Shown here: one piece after another, positions 44,368-52,932 of the stretch
Layout: each line of letters opens with the position of its first letter
Position numbering within the stretch: the stretch's first letter is position 1
Assembly (NCBI RefSeq): GCF_001592935.1
Contig: NZ_LRDB01000050.1
Span: 124,001 to 188,000, forward strand
From: Roseivirga echinicomitans
GTDB lineage: Bacteria > Bacteroidota > Bacteroidia > Cytophagales > Cyclobacteriaceae
DNA: 64,000 bases
Direction of reading: 5' to 3'
Notes under the pieces: generated by a model
What the model saw: only the letters and a program-made list of their open reading frames with translations
Databases searched by the model: none
What the model was told of the DNA's origin: nothing
Translations under genes and position numbers: made by a program

Positions 44368-45660
44368 ATGAAGAGCTCTATACATCTATTCGGACTCTTA
44401 CTAATACTGATTTTAGTTGTCAGTGCTTGTCGAGGTAACAAGGATGAAGTGCCTCAGGATGGGGCACCTATTGCGGAAGAAGGCACCATCCCTTTTGTTA
44501 CTATTTGGACAATTACACGACCTAGCCAAACCATTAGTTTTGATACGAAGCCCGGTCTGGTATATAATTACAATGTAGACTGGGGAGATGGAACGTCAGA
44601 AACTGGTTTAACCGAAGGTGCCTCACATACCTACACAGACTATGGACATCATCGGGTATCTATTACAGGTATTTTTCCAGCCATAGATGCTAACTCTTCA
44701 CCAAACATTACATCTATTGAACAATGGGGTAATATCGTATGGGAAACGATGCAAGGGGCGTTTGCAGGTTGCAGCAACCTGAAAGAAAACGCACCAGATG
44801 CACCTAACTTATCTCGAGTCACGGACATGCAGGGTATGTTTTCATCCTGTGAGGATTTTAGTGGCGATTTAAACAATTGGGATGTCAGTAACGTCACTGA
44901 TATGTCTTTTATGTTCGAGAATAATTCTCCTTACGACAAGGATATAGAAATAGGAGACTGGGATGTTAGTAAAGTCACTAGTATGGATCGAATGTTTGCT
45001 GGAGCTGATGTTTTTAACGATGATATTGGGAATTGGGATGTTGGTAGTGTCACTACTATGAGTGAAATGTTTGAGGATGCTCGTTCTTTTAATCAAGACA
45101 TCGGAAGTTGGAATGTTAGCAATGTCTCTGATATGTCTAGTATGTTCCGTAGTGCTAGTTCCTTTAATCAAGATATTGGGAGTTGGAATGTCAAGAAGGT
45201 TACTGATATGTCTTCTATGTTCCTTAATGCTTTTGCTTTCAACCAGAATATAGGAAACTGGAATGTTGGCAATGTTACAGACATGGGCCATATGTTCACG
45301 TCAGCTGGCGCTTTTAATCAAGATATTGGGAATTGGGATGTTAGCAGGGTTTCGAATATGTTTGGCATGTTCAATATGGCTAATGCTTTTAATCAAGACA
45401 TCGGTAGGTGGGATGTTAGCAATGTTGTTCGGATGGTTAGTATGTTCGAGGATGCTATTGCCTTTAATCAAGATATTGGAAATTGGAATGTTAGCAAAGT
45501 CTTTGACATGCGACAAATGTTCCTTCGTGCCAGGTCATTTAATCGGGACCTTACTAAATGGAATGTATCAGCCATAATAAGTTGCTGGATATTTTCAACT
45601 TCATCTGCCTTAGAGGCTCAGCACCTTCCTATATTTGTTAAATGCAAACCCGGAGGTTAA
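44368..45660 (+). CDS. DUF285 (BspA-like) repeat surface lipoprotein
   Basis: 430-aa lipoprotein whose start at 44368 gives a signal peptide ending VSAC. A PKD-like domain (about 45-105, with VDWGDGTSE and HTYTDYG) is followed by about ten 25-residue DUF285 repeats of the form [25 protein letters not shown]. The C-terminus ends [20 protein letters not shown], then KCKPGG, the usual cap of such arrays, so the gene looks complete. These repeats form LRR-like solenoids at the surface and often bind proteins or glycans; the partner is unknown. Confidence 0.88.
   Translation: MKSSIHLFGLLLILILVVSACRGNKDEVPQDGAPIAEEGTIPFVTIWTITRPSQTISFDTKPGLVYNYNVDWGDGTSETGLTEGASHTYTDYGHHRVSITGIFPAIDANSSPNITSIEQWGNIVWETMQGAFAGCSNLKENAPDAPNLSRVTDMQGMFSSCEDFSGDLNNWDVSNVTDMSFMFENNSPYDKDIEIGDWDVSKVTSMDRMFAGADVFNDDIGNWDVGSVTTMSEMFEDARSFNQDIGSWNVSNVSDMSSMFRSASSFNQDIGSWNVKKVTDMSSMFLNAFAFNQNIGNWNVGNVTDMGHMFTSAGAFNQDIGNWDVSRVSNMFGMFNMANAFNQDIGRWDVSNVVRMVSMFEDAIAFNQDIGNWNVSKVFDMRQMFLRARSFNRDLTKWNVSAIISCWIFSTSSALEAQHLPIFVKCKPGG
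44873..45560 (+). repeat. 75-base tandem repeat array inside the DUF285 gene
   Basis: About nine in-frame 75-base units encode the DUF285 repeats. Segments such as tttaatcaagatattgg recur almost unchanged, while the variable bases cluster in the MFxxAxSF part. The same period keeps long frames open on the opposite strand, which are not genes. Confidence 0.85.
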
Positions 45661-45908
45661 AAATACTCGCTTGCTTAAGCTTCATTTTAATCCTATATGA
45701 CGGGAACAGGCACATCGGGCGAGTAATATATAATTTAGGGCTGGAACATCGTGGCCGTGGGCTGTATTGTAAGATGCGTCTATTTAAAACAAAATTAAAC
45801 TTCGAGACTTCTGGATAACAATGGCTCGGATTGATCTCGCTTAACGAGAACCAAGAACATCAATGAGAAACGAGAGCGTTTCTCTCGGGATTAATATAAT
45901 ATAGAATT

Positions 45909-45926
45909 ATAGAACAAGCGGTTGGC
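45909..45926. repeat. 18-base repeat shared with 39615-39632
   Basis: Identical string atagaacaagcggttggc, 20 bases before the large inverted repeat at 45946. The first copy is 6.3 kb away in another intergenic region. Confidence 0.6.
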
Positions 45927-45945
45927 ACTATAGGCCGCAGTTCCC

Positions 45946-46008
45946 TTAACATAAACGCTAAGAAGTTCTTGAACAGCTAACCTGTGTCAAGAACTGCATT
46001 TATGTTAA
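45946..46008. repeat. 63-base imperfect palindrome
   Basis: Outer arms ttaacataaacgc (45946) and gcatttatgttaa (to 46008) pair with one G-T. After a small bulge, agttcttga pairs with tcaagaact. This is one of the strongest secondary structures in the window and has no T-run, so it is not a standard terminator. Confidence 0.7.
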
Positions 46009-46090
46009 ATACTCCGCAGGCTTCGTATTACGGGAATTGCTACGAATGTTATATAATTTATATTATGTTAAATATAAAATCAAAGAAGAA

Positions 46091-46110
46091 GGGAGATCGT
46101 TAAACCTCCC
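46091..46110 (-). terminator. Terminator-like hairpin after the TPR gene
   Basis: On the minus strand GGGAG pairs with CTCCC, with further weak pairing, and is followed by a T-rich stretch (cttcttctttgatttt). It lies 15 bases after the stop of the TPR protein gene. Confidence 0.5.
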
Positions 46111-46124
46111 TCTTTCTCTCTGTA

Positions 46125-47294
46125 TTATTCTCCGCCTTCTAAAGCTTCAATTCTAGCAAGGATAGCATCTCTTTTAGCATCCATTCCCAATTGATCATAT
46201 ACAGTACTTAAGGGATTAAGTATAAATAGATCATTTGGCTTAGACTTCTCAGCCTGCTCGAAATTAGGTAATGCCAATCTGAATTTCGCATACGCCTCTT
46301 CACGTTTCTTATCGTAAGCTGCATTATCAGTTAAATCGTTTGCAGCTTTAAGAATATCCACACCTTCATTAAAGTAAACACTACCTACTACGTAAGAAGC
46401 ATCTGGATAATCAGGTTGAAGCTCTAAGGCCTTTTTTGCCGACTCTAAAGCCGAAGGATAATCCTGAGCGTTATACTGCAAGAAAGAAAGCGTGTAATAT
46501 AGAATGGCAGTTTTATCGCCATTGTCAATATTGTTTTGAATTCCAGCAATCGCTTCGTCCAATTTATCACCTTGAATCAAGATATCAATCTCAAAGTCTC
46601 TGTACACTTTTTCCTCAGGAAACGCCTTTTGAGCCATTCTTGCATACTTTAAAGCATTGTCGAAATCTTTGTTGGACAGGTACATGTCGATCAGGCCATT
46701 GTAAGCGAAGTTAGTATTCTCAAACTCTTCACTTGACTCTACTACCGCCACATAAAATGGAATAGCCTTTTCGAACAAATCAGCATTATAAGCACTATAA
46801 CCTGCATAGAAGTTCATAATAATGTCCGCTTTGATCTTTGCTGATAAGTCAAAGTACTTAAATGCACCTGCAAAATCATCTACTTCAAAGTATTCGTTTC
46901 CCTTTTTGTTCAAAAGGTTTTGAAGAAAAATAAAACCTTCTCCACCACCAATAAAGTCACCATTATTGTTCATTACAGGAGGGAAATATAAATCCTCCTT
47001 AAGATCCGAGTCTCCTTTTTCTACAGCAGTGTTGAAATAGGCAAACGATTCTTTTGCTAGGTCAAGTTGCTCCATATCAGCTTTAAACTGATATAATTTC
47101 GCCTTCCCTAGAATCACGTATACTTCTGGATCATCTTTAGTCTCAGCATTTTCTGAGGCTTGTTTGGCCAATGTAAGTGCTTCTGCGTATTCGCCCTTCT
47201 TAAGCGCCTTGTCGGCACTTTTTAGCACTTTCTTTTGTCCGTATACCCCTGCTACAAAAAACAATAGCAAGGCGGTAAAAAATAGCTTTTTCAT
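46125..47294 (-). CDS. Secreted TPR-repeat protein
   Basis: 389-aa protein with a signal peptide (MKKLFFTALLLFFVAGVYGQ). About six to eight TPR-like helical pairs are seen, such as KKGEYAEALTLAKQASENAE and FLQYNAQDYPSALESAKKAL. It is probably periplasmic or outer-membrane-associated and serves as a protein-interaction scaffold. It follows gyrA by 29 bases on the same strand. The close spacing suggests co-transcription, though a functional link to gyrase is not expected. Confidence 0.85.
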   Translation of the reverse strand: MKKLFFTALLLFFVAGVYGQKKVLKSADKALKKGEYAEALTLAKQASENAETKDDPEVYVILGKAKLYQFKADMEQLDLAKESFAYFNTAVEKGDSDLKEDLYFPPVMNNNGDFIGGGEGFIFLQNLLNKKGNEYFEVDDFAGAFKYFDLSAKIKADIIMNFYAGYSAYNADLFEKAIPFYVAVVESSEEFENTNFAYNGLIDMYLSNKDFDNALKYARMAQKAFPEEKVYRDFEIDILIQGDKLDEAIAGIQNNIDNGDKTAILYYTLSFLQYNAQDYPSALESAKKALELQPDYPDASYVVGSVYFNEGVDILKAANDLTDNAAYDKKREEAYAKFRLALPNFEQAEKSKPNDLFILNPLSTVYDQLGMDAKRDAILARIEALEGGE

Positions 47295-47323
47295 GTTTTC
47301 TAGTTTCTTGTTTAATTTAAAAT

Positions 47324-49873
47324 TTACTCCTCTGTTTTACTTTCGTCTTGGTCTCCGCCTTCAACTTTCGGTGTGTCGTTGGTTCCTTCAACAGTTCCTT
47401 CAATTTCCTCTACTTCAGTATCCGATTCGATATGTTGAATCTTCTCTACAGATGAAATAGCATCACCTTCGTTTAAGCGTATAAGTTTAACACCTTGAGT
47501 GGCCCTTCCCATTACTCTTAGGGAATCCACTGATATTCTAATGGTAATTCCTGATTTGTTAATGATCATAAGGTCATCGCTATCGATTACCTCTTTAATG
47601 GCCACAAGATTTCCTGTTTTCTCGGTAACATTAATGGTTTTTACTCCCTTACCTCCTCTTTTGGTAATTCGGTAATCATCGATGAGTGAGCGCTTACCAT
47701 ATCCGTTTTCAGACACAACTAATAGGTTAGCCTCTTCCCTGTTTACACATACCATGCCAATCACCCTGTCGTCTTCATTAGCAAGCCTATACCCTCTTAC
47801 TCCAGCAGCAGTTCTTCCCATTGGACGAACATCGCTTTCGTGGAAGTGAATAGCCCTACCTGATTTAGCTCCAATAATGATGTGATTATCACCGTTTGTG
47901 AATTTGACCTCAAGTAAGCGATCTCCTTCGTTAATTGTAATGGCATTTATACCATTGGTACGTGGACGAGAATAAGCTTCTAAAGAAGTCTTTTTAATGG
48001 TTCCGAGCTCAGTACACATGACTACATAATTGTTGTTAATGTAGTCTTCGTCTTTCAAGTTTTGAACGTTAATGACCGCTCTAATTTTATCTCCTGCTTC
48101 AATATTGATCAGGTTTTGTACCGGACGACCTTTGGCCGTTTTACTGCCTTCTGGTAATTCCCATACTTTCTTCCAGAACACTTTACCAAACTCAGTGAAA
48201 ATGAGCAAGTAATCGTGCGTCATTCCAGTAAATAAGTATTCAGTAAAGTCATCCGTTTTAGAACCAGCACCTTTAGAGCCAACTCCTCCTCTACCTTGAG
48301 TTCTGTATTCAGACAGCAAGGTTCTTTTTACATAACCTAGGTGAGATATAGTGATCAACATTTCCTCATTAGGAATCATGTCTTCAGCACTAAAGTCTTC
48401 GGCAGAATGAATGATATCCGTTCTACGCTCATCACCATAACGGTCTTTGATTTCTATCAACTCATTTTTTATGATTTCCATTCTAAGCTCCTCTTTTTCA
48501 AGGATTTCTTTTAGTCCGGTAATCAACTCCATGATCTCATCGTATTCCTTTTGAATCTTATCTCTTTCCAGACCTGTGAGTCTTTGGAGACGCATTTCCA
48601 AAATGGCTTTGGCTTGGATTTCAGAGAGCTCAAACTTCTCCATCAAACCAGTTTTGGCTACTTCAGGATCTCTAGAATTTCTGATCAAGGAAATTACTTC
48701 GTCAAGATGATCTAAAGCGATAAGGTAACCCTGAAGGATGTGGGCTCTTTTTTCTGCTTCATTCAGTTCGAACTGAGTTCTGCGAACTACCACTTCATGC
48801 CTATGTTCCACATAGTACTTGATGAGGTCCTTAGTATTAAGTGTATAAGGTCTTCCTTTTACAAGGGCTACATTGTTTACACTGAAAGAAGATTGCAGCT
48901 GGGTGTATTTGAACAAATTGTTCAATACTACATTGCCAATGGCATCTTTCTTCAATTCATAAACGATACGCATTCCATTACGATCCGACTCGTCACGTAA
49001 ATCTGAAATACCTTCAATTCTTTTTTCATTGATTAAGGCAGCTGTCTTTTCGATCATACTGGCCTTATTGACCATGTATGGAATCTCTGTAACGATGATT
49101 CGCTCACGCCCAGAAGGCATGGTTTCAATTTCTGACTTTGCCCTCAACATTACCCTACCTCTACCTGTTTCGAAGGCAGATTTCACACCCGTATAACCAT
49201 AAATGGTTCCTCCGGTTGGGAAGTCTGGTGCGGTAATGTGCTGCATCAATTCTTCTAAAGAGATATCGTTGTTTTCTATATAGGCGATGGTACCGTTCAC
49301 TACCTCTGTAAGGTTGTGAGGTGCCATATTGGTGGCCATACCTACCGCAATCCCTGAACTCCCATTCAATAATAGGTTCGGAAGCTTTCCAGGAAGTACT
49401 GATGGCTCCTTTAGGGAATCATCAAAGTTGAACTGGAAATCAACCGTGTCTTTATTAATATCTGTTAAAAGCTCGTCTGCAATTCTTCTTAGCCTGGCCT
49501 CGGTATAACGCATGGCTGCAGGAGAATCTCCATCTACAGAACCAAAGTTTCCTTGTCCGTCAACCAACGGGTAACGTAAAGACCAAGGTTGGGCCATACG
49601 CACCATAGTGTCGTATACTGATGAGTCACCATGTGGGTGATACTTACCCAGCACCTCTCCTACGATTCTGGCTGATTTTTTATATGATTTGTTCCAGTTT
49701 ACCCCAAGGTCTAACATACCAAAGAGTACTCTTCTATGAACGGGTTTTAAGCCGTCCCTTACATCTGGTAAAGCTCTTGAAATAATCACCGACATGGAAT
49801 AGTCGATGTAGGCTCCCTTCATTTCATCTTCAATATTGATAGGGATGATTGTTTCGTTCGTTCCTTCTGCCAT
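47324..49873 (-). CDS. gyrA: DNA gyrase subunit A
   Basis: 849-aa type IIA topoisomerase subunit that cuts and religates DNA. The catalytic tyrosine is Tyr123 in [10 protein letters not shown]. The quinolone-resistance region reads [15 protein letters not shown], so Ser84 and Asp88 (E. coli Ser83 and Asp87) are wild-type. The C-terminal pinwheel domain starts with the GyrA-box-like [10 protein letters not shown] and has six repeated blades. The protein ends in an acidic tail ([11 protein letters not shown], then DQDESKTEE), known in other gyrases to modulate supercoiling. Confidence 0.97.
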   Translation of the reverse strand: MAEGTNETIIPINIEDEMKGAYIDYSMSVIISRALPDVRDGLKPVHRRVLFGMLDLGVNWNKSYKKSARIVGEVLGKYHPHGDSSVYDTMVRMAQPWSLRYPLVDGQGNFGSVDGDSPAAMRYTEARLRRIADELLTDINKDTVDFQFNFDDSLKEPSVLPGKLPNLLLNGSSGIAVGMATNMAPHNLTEVVNGTIAYIENNDISLEELMQHITAPDFPTGGTIYGYTGVKSAFETGRGRVMLRAKSEIETMPSGRERIIVTEIPYMVNKASMIEKTAALINEKRIEGISDLRDESDRNGMRIVYELKKDAIGNVVLNNLFKYTQLQSSFSVNNVALVKGRPYTLNTKDLIKYYVEHRHEVVVRRTQFELNEAEKRAHILQGYLIALDHLDEVISLIRNSRDPEVAKTGLMEKFELSEIQAKAILEMRLQRLTGLERDKIQKEYDEIMELITGLKEILEKEELRMEIIKNELIEIKDRYGDERRTDIIHSAEDFSAEDMIPNEEMLITISHLGYVKRTLLSEYRTQGRGGVGSKGAGSKTDDFTEYLFTGMTHDYLLIFTEFGKVFWKKVWELPEGSKTAKGRPVQNLINIEAGDKIRAVINVQNLKDEDYINNNYVVMCTELGTIKKTSLEAYSRPRTNGINAITINEGDRLLEVKFTNGDNHIIIGAKSGRAIHFHESDVRPMGRTAAGVRGYRLANEDDRVIGMVCVNREEANLLVVSENGYGKRSLIDDYRITKRGGKGVKTINVTEKTGNLVAIKEVIDSDDLMIINKSGITIRISVDSLRVMGRATQGVKLIRLNEGDAISSVEKIQHIESDTEVEEIEGTVEGTNDTPKVEGGDQDESKTEE

Positions 49874-49963
49874 TTAGTCTAAAAATAGTTCGAAATATAA
49901 TGTGGCAAGATACTAAATTTTGTTGGAGTAAAAGGGTAAAATACAGACTAAAAATGGCGGTTT

Positions 49964-51088
49964 TTAATCGTTTCTTCCGCCATATTTCACTTTCTTCTTT
50001 TTGTTCTGGCCGAACTGACCTGCACGTGGATTTTGTGGTTGAAATATAGACCTTCCACGATAGATTCTACCGTTGAAAACATGCTCCATTTGTACACGGT
50101 TGGCTCCATGACGATTCCTTGGATAAGTTGGGTACTTAATAAGTGCACCAATATCAATAGTGAAGAGGCTTAGCGAGTGCGCTGTGGTAATGAATTCATC
50201 GGATAGACTGTATTTTCTCATCTCGAAAGAAGGGCGTAGATAGAGCTTAAAATACTTCGAAACTTGCTTCTCCATAATAACCCCAACATTGAAGAAAGGG
50301 TCATAAGTCACCAAATCTTGATTAAGGTCTGACGCTTTAGTTTTCCAAAATCCCCCACCTGCATCAATCATGAAAGAGAAATCCATAAACGTATAGGCGT
50401 TGTAAGTCAATGACGCAAAGAGTTTTGTGGTAGAAATCTTGGTTTGAGGCACATTGAAATAGCCTAATCTATCATCTACTTCTTGATAATTAACCATGTT
50501 GGTGAATTTCAATGTTCCAGAACTAATTCCCACTCCTACACGCAGAAACTCTTTATCGGACATTACTCGCTCACCCGTGGTTTTTAGCCTCAGTTTGTCC
50601 ACTTTATTTAGCGAGAAGGAAAGCCTCAACGTGAAAGGATTCACAGTTCCACTGTTTTTGTAAATAACAGAAGAGGTATCTGTTCTTACAATTTGAGAAT
50701 CATCATCAATTCTATAAATACTCGTTGGAGTAAGGTCATTGAACCAGTTAGAGTATGCATGATAAGGTCCAGAGGTAGATTCTTGACCAATGGGGACAAT
50801 ATAAAGTTGATCGCCTCTCGGGTTGCGGACTACCGATACATCTGTCAATTCATTTTCATACAGAAAAAAGCCAGAGCCCTTTTCTAATTGCAGATTGAAC
50901 TTGTTCAGCATTTCTCGCATGGGGCTTACCATTTTCACCTCTTCCTTTTCTTTGGCTTCGCCTGGAGTAAAAGCCTGCACATCGCTTTTATTCTTCTTTT
51001 TCCAAAATTGAGCATTTACCTCAGCAGAGGCTAATGAAGAAAGCAGCACCAGTAGAAAGAGTAAGCGTCCGTGTTTCAAGATTTGCAA
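49964..51088 (-). CDS. Putative outer-membrane beta-barrel protein
   Basis: 374-aa protein with signal peptide (cleaved near ASAEVNAQ). A charged N-terminal part contains KEKEEVKMVSPMREMLNKF. The following ~250 residues alternate hydrophobic and polar residues, as in PFTLRLSFSLNKVDKLRLKT and KLFASLTYNAYTFMDFSFMI. This is a beta-barrel-like pattern, with a basic, Gly/Asn-rich tail. I recognise no family. It lies upstream of gyrA on the same strand with a 90-base gap. Confidence 0.7.
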   Translation of the reverse strand: MQILKHGRLLFLLVLLSSLASAEVNAQFWKKKNKSDVQAFTPGEAKEKEEVKMVSPMREMLNKFNLQLEKGSGFFLYENELTDVSVVRNPRGDQLYIVPIGQESTSGPYHAYSNWFNDLTPTSIYRIDDDSQIVRTDTSSVIYKNSGTVNPFTLRLSFSLNKVDKLRLKTTGERVMSDKEFLRVGVGISSGTLKFTNMVNYQEVDDRLGYFNVPQTKISTTKLFASLTYNAYTFMDFSFMIDAGGGFWKTKASDLNQDLVTYDPFFNVGVIMEKQVSKYFKLYLRPSFEMRKYSLSDEFITTAHSLSLFTIDIGALIKYPTYPRNRHGANRVQMEHVFNGRIYRGRSIFQPQNPRAGQFGQNKKKKVKYGGRND

Positions 51089-51136
51089 TGTTTAGACTAA
51101 TAAAGAAAAACTATCGGATTTATTATCAAAGACAAA

Positions 51137-51164
51137 TAAAAAAGGCCGCATCACTGCGACCTTT
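51137..51164 (-). terminator. Intrinsic terminator after the 154-aa gene
   Basis: On the minus strand AAAGGTCGCA pairs with TGCGGCCTTT (one mismatch, four-base loop). It runs straight into a T-rich tract. It ends the transcript of the 51188-51652 gene. Confidence 0.85.
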
Positions 51165-51187
51165 CTGACTTAGTATGTTAAGGTTGA

Positions 51188-51652
51188 TTAAGGTTTCTCT
51201 GTTACTAACTCCGCCATCATTGCATCAATCTTCGCTTTAGTGTCTCCACCGCTAGCGTATGCTTTTTTAACAGCGTTGTATGCTGATGCTCCCAATGAGT
51301 ATTTAGCCAAACTGTTTACTACGACTCCCGCAGCATCTGTTCTGTCTTTAACTCTCTTCTGAACAATCCCGTAGAATTGCTTTTCAAAATCTGTTGCATC
51401 TGCAGGCAATTTATTGATATCTCCTTTTGCAGCAGCATCTAGTTCCGCATATCTATTACCATCTATTCCATCTTGCTTTTCAATCAGATCATTAACATAT
51501 GGGCTAATTTTGTCCGTGATAGCTTTTTGTGCCAACATAATAATGGCATAGTCTTTCATGTCTTGATCAGTGATTCCTTGAGCTCTTACAGCGGTTGAAG
51601 TCAAAGTCACCATCAAGCAAACCAATACAGCTTTCGTTAAATTTTTCATCAT
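51188..51652 (-). CDS. Small secreted helical protein
   Basis: 154-aa protein with a signal peptide (ending VRAQ), after which the mature part is almost all alpha-helical: ITDQDMKDYAIIMLAQKAIT, FEKQFYGIVQKRV and YNAVKKAYASGGDTK. No family is recognised with confidence. Two ATGs stand in tandem (51652 and 51649). A purine-rich stretch (aagaggaga) five bases upstream is an unusually good Shine-Dalgarno sequence for this phylum. It has its own terminator, so it is probably a single-gene, well-translated unit. Confidence 0.75.
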   Translation of the reverse strand: MMKNLTKAVLVCLMVTLTSTAVRAQGITDQDMKDYAIIMLAQKAITDKISPYVNDLIEKQDGIDGNRYAELDAAAKGDINKLPADATDFEKQFYGIVQKRVKDRTDAAGVVVNSLAKYSLGASAYNAVKKAYASGGDTKAKIDAMMAELVTEKP

Positions 51653-51656
51653 GTTT

Positions 51657-51665
51657 TCTCCTCTT
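51657..51665 (-). promoter_or_regulatory. Strong Shine-Dalgarno sequence
   Basis: The minus-strand sequence AAGAGGAGA lies a few bases before the tandem ATG of the 51188-51652 gene. Other genes in this window mostly lack such a motif. Confidence 0.6.
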
Positions 51666-51907
51666 AGTCGGTTAGTGTTAATTTTGATTCTACAAATAAT
51701 AGCATTCGATCAAATAATACAAGAGAAAAATTGCCTAATGCTTCAATTGACCTCTATTTTTTTTCGTACGGTGGAAGAGTTAGTACTATTCAACGATCTT
51801 TTTAGTTTAAAGAATATAAATGCTTAATTACAACGAAATTAAAAGGGAGGTGAACTGAATGTTCAGTTTTTAAAATGAAAATTTAAATAATGACACTAAA
51901 TAGCACA

Positions 51908-52255
51908 ATGAAAAAAGTATACTACCTCTCTACTTGCTCTACCTGCAAACGAATTATGGACGATTTAAACCTATCGGGTTTCGAGCAACAAGACATTAAA
52001 ACAAATGCCATCACTGCTGATCAATTGGATGAGATGAAGGATATGTCGGGTACTTATGAATCCCTCTTCAGTAGAAAAGCAATGAAATTCAGATCGATGG
52101 GACTCAACGAAATGACTTTGGGAGAAAAGGATTACCGCAAATACATTTTAGAGGAATACACTTTTCTAAAGCGCCCCGTATTTATAGTAGACGGTCAGAT
52201 CTTTATAGGAAACAGCAAGAAGGTAGTGGAAGAACTAGTAGCCTTATTAAACTAA
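51908..52255 (+). CDS. ArsC/Spx-family thioredoxin-fold protein
   Basis: 115-aa protein of the ArsC/YffB/Spx class. From the ATG at 51908 it reads MKKVYYLSTCSTCKRI, with the redox CxxC at residues 10-13. The RPVFIVDGQIFIGN segment holds the conserved cis-Pro region, with Arg (KRPVF) preceding it as in ArsC. An earlier ATG at 51890 adds six residues. The role may be thiol redox or polymerase regulation rather than arsenate reduction; no arsenic genes are nearby. Its 3' end forms a hairpin with the converging rpe gene. Confidence 0.82.
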   Translation: MKKVYYLSTCSTCKRIMDDLNLSGFEQQDIKTNAITADQLDEMKDMSGTYESLFSRKAMKFRSMGLNEMTLGEKDYRKYILEEYTFLKRPVFIVDGQIFIGNSKKVVEELVALLN

Positions 52256-52263
52256 GGCTACTA
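52236..52263. terminator. Bidirectional hairpin across convergent stop codons
   Basis: TAGTAGCCTTA (52236-52246) and TAAGGCTACTA (52253-52263) are perfect 11-base arms with a six-base loop. The hairpin includes both stop codons of the ArsC-like gene and rpe. No T-run follows. Confidence 0.65.
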
Positions 52264-52917
52264 CCCTATTCTCTTTAACTCCTCGATTGTAGCCAATGGA
52301 TCAAGTGATTTGAATACAAAGCTACCTGCCACAAGTACATCGGCACCAGCCTCCATTAATAATGGCGCATTGGTAGCATTCACTCCTCCATCAATTTCAA
52401 TCAGGGTTTTAGCATCGTTCTCGGCAATGATCTCTTTGAGCTGACGTACTTTCTTGTACGTGTTTTCAATGAACTTCTGTCCGCCAAAGCCTGGGTTAAC
52501 CGACATGATACAAACCATGTCGATATCGCAAATGATATCCTCTAGTAATTGAACATTAGTATGTGGATTCAAAGCTACTCCTGCTTTACAGTCCAGCGAC
52601 TTAATTACTTGAAGTGTTCTGTGTAAATGATCACAAGCTTCATAGTGCACCGTAATGGTAGCAGCTCCAGCATTCCTGAAGTCTTCTAGGTAACGATCAG
52701 GCTGTGCTATCATCAAGTGAACGTCCAACGGCTTTTTTGCATGCTTGTTAATGGCCTCGCAAACGGGCAAACCGAAAGAGATATTCGGCACAAACATTCC
52801 ATCCATAATGTCAATATGAATCCAGTCGGCTTGACTTTCATTCAACATTTCAACATCGCGCTGCAAGTTGGCAAAGTCGGCAGCTAATACAGAAGGGGCA
52901 ATTATTGGAGCATTCAT
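52261..52917 (-). CDS. rpe: Ribulose-phosphate 3-epimerase
   Basis: 218-aa TIM-barrel enzyme interconverting ribulose-5-phosphate and xylulose-5-phosphate in the pentose phosphate pathway. Metal and catalytic motifs are all present: APSVLAADFANL, WIHIDIMDGMFVPNISFG (Asp acting as base), LDVHLMI, MSVNPGFGGQKF and IDGGVN. Length and N-terminus match the family. It is 15 bases downstream of the subtilase gene on the same strand. Confidence 0.96.
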   Translation of the reverse strand: MNAPIIAPSVLAADFANLQRDVEMLNESQADWIHIDIMDGMFVPNISFGLPVCEAINKHAKKPLDVHLMIAQPDRYLEDFRNAGAATITVHYEACDHLHRTLQVIKSLDCKAGVALNPHTNVQLLEDIICDIDMVCIMSVNPGFGGQKFIENTYKKVRQLKEIIAENDAKTLIEIDGGVNATNAPLLMEAGADVLVAGSFVFKSLDPLATIEELKRIG

Positions 52918-52932
52918 GCGCCAAATATAAGG

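Larger units (their letters stand above)
45661..46090. other. Non-coding region with a large inverted repeat
   Basis: No gene is seen between the DUF285 gene and the TPR gene's terminator. It contains the 18-base repeat at 45909 and the inverted repeat at 45946, plus gagaaacgag/ctctcggga-type small hairpins at about 45865-45890. The motif ttatataattta-like recurs at about 45730 and 46050. It resembles a decayed mobile or repetitive element. Confidence 0.5.

Noticed and set aside
44869-45516. Repetitive antisense frames opposite the DUF285 gene (e.g. 44869-45291)
   Set aside because: They stay open only because the sense repeat period (75) is a multiple of three.
45900-46060. Integron attC site or recombination cassette
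   Set aside because: The palindrome and the gcggttggc string are suggestive, but no clear R/L boxes, integrase or cassette genes are present.
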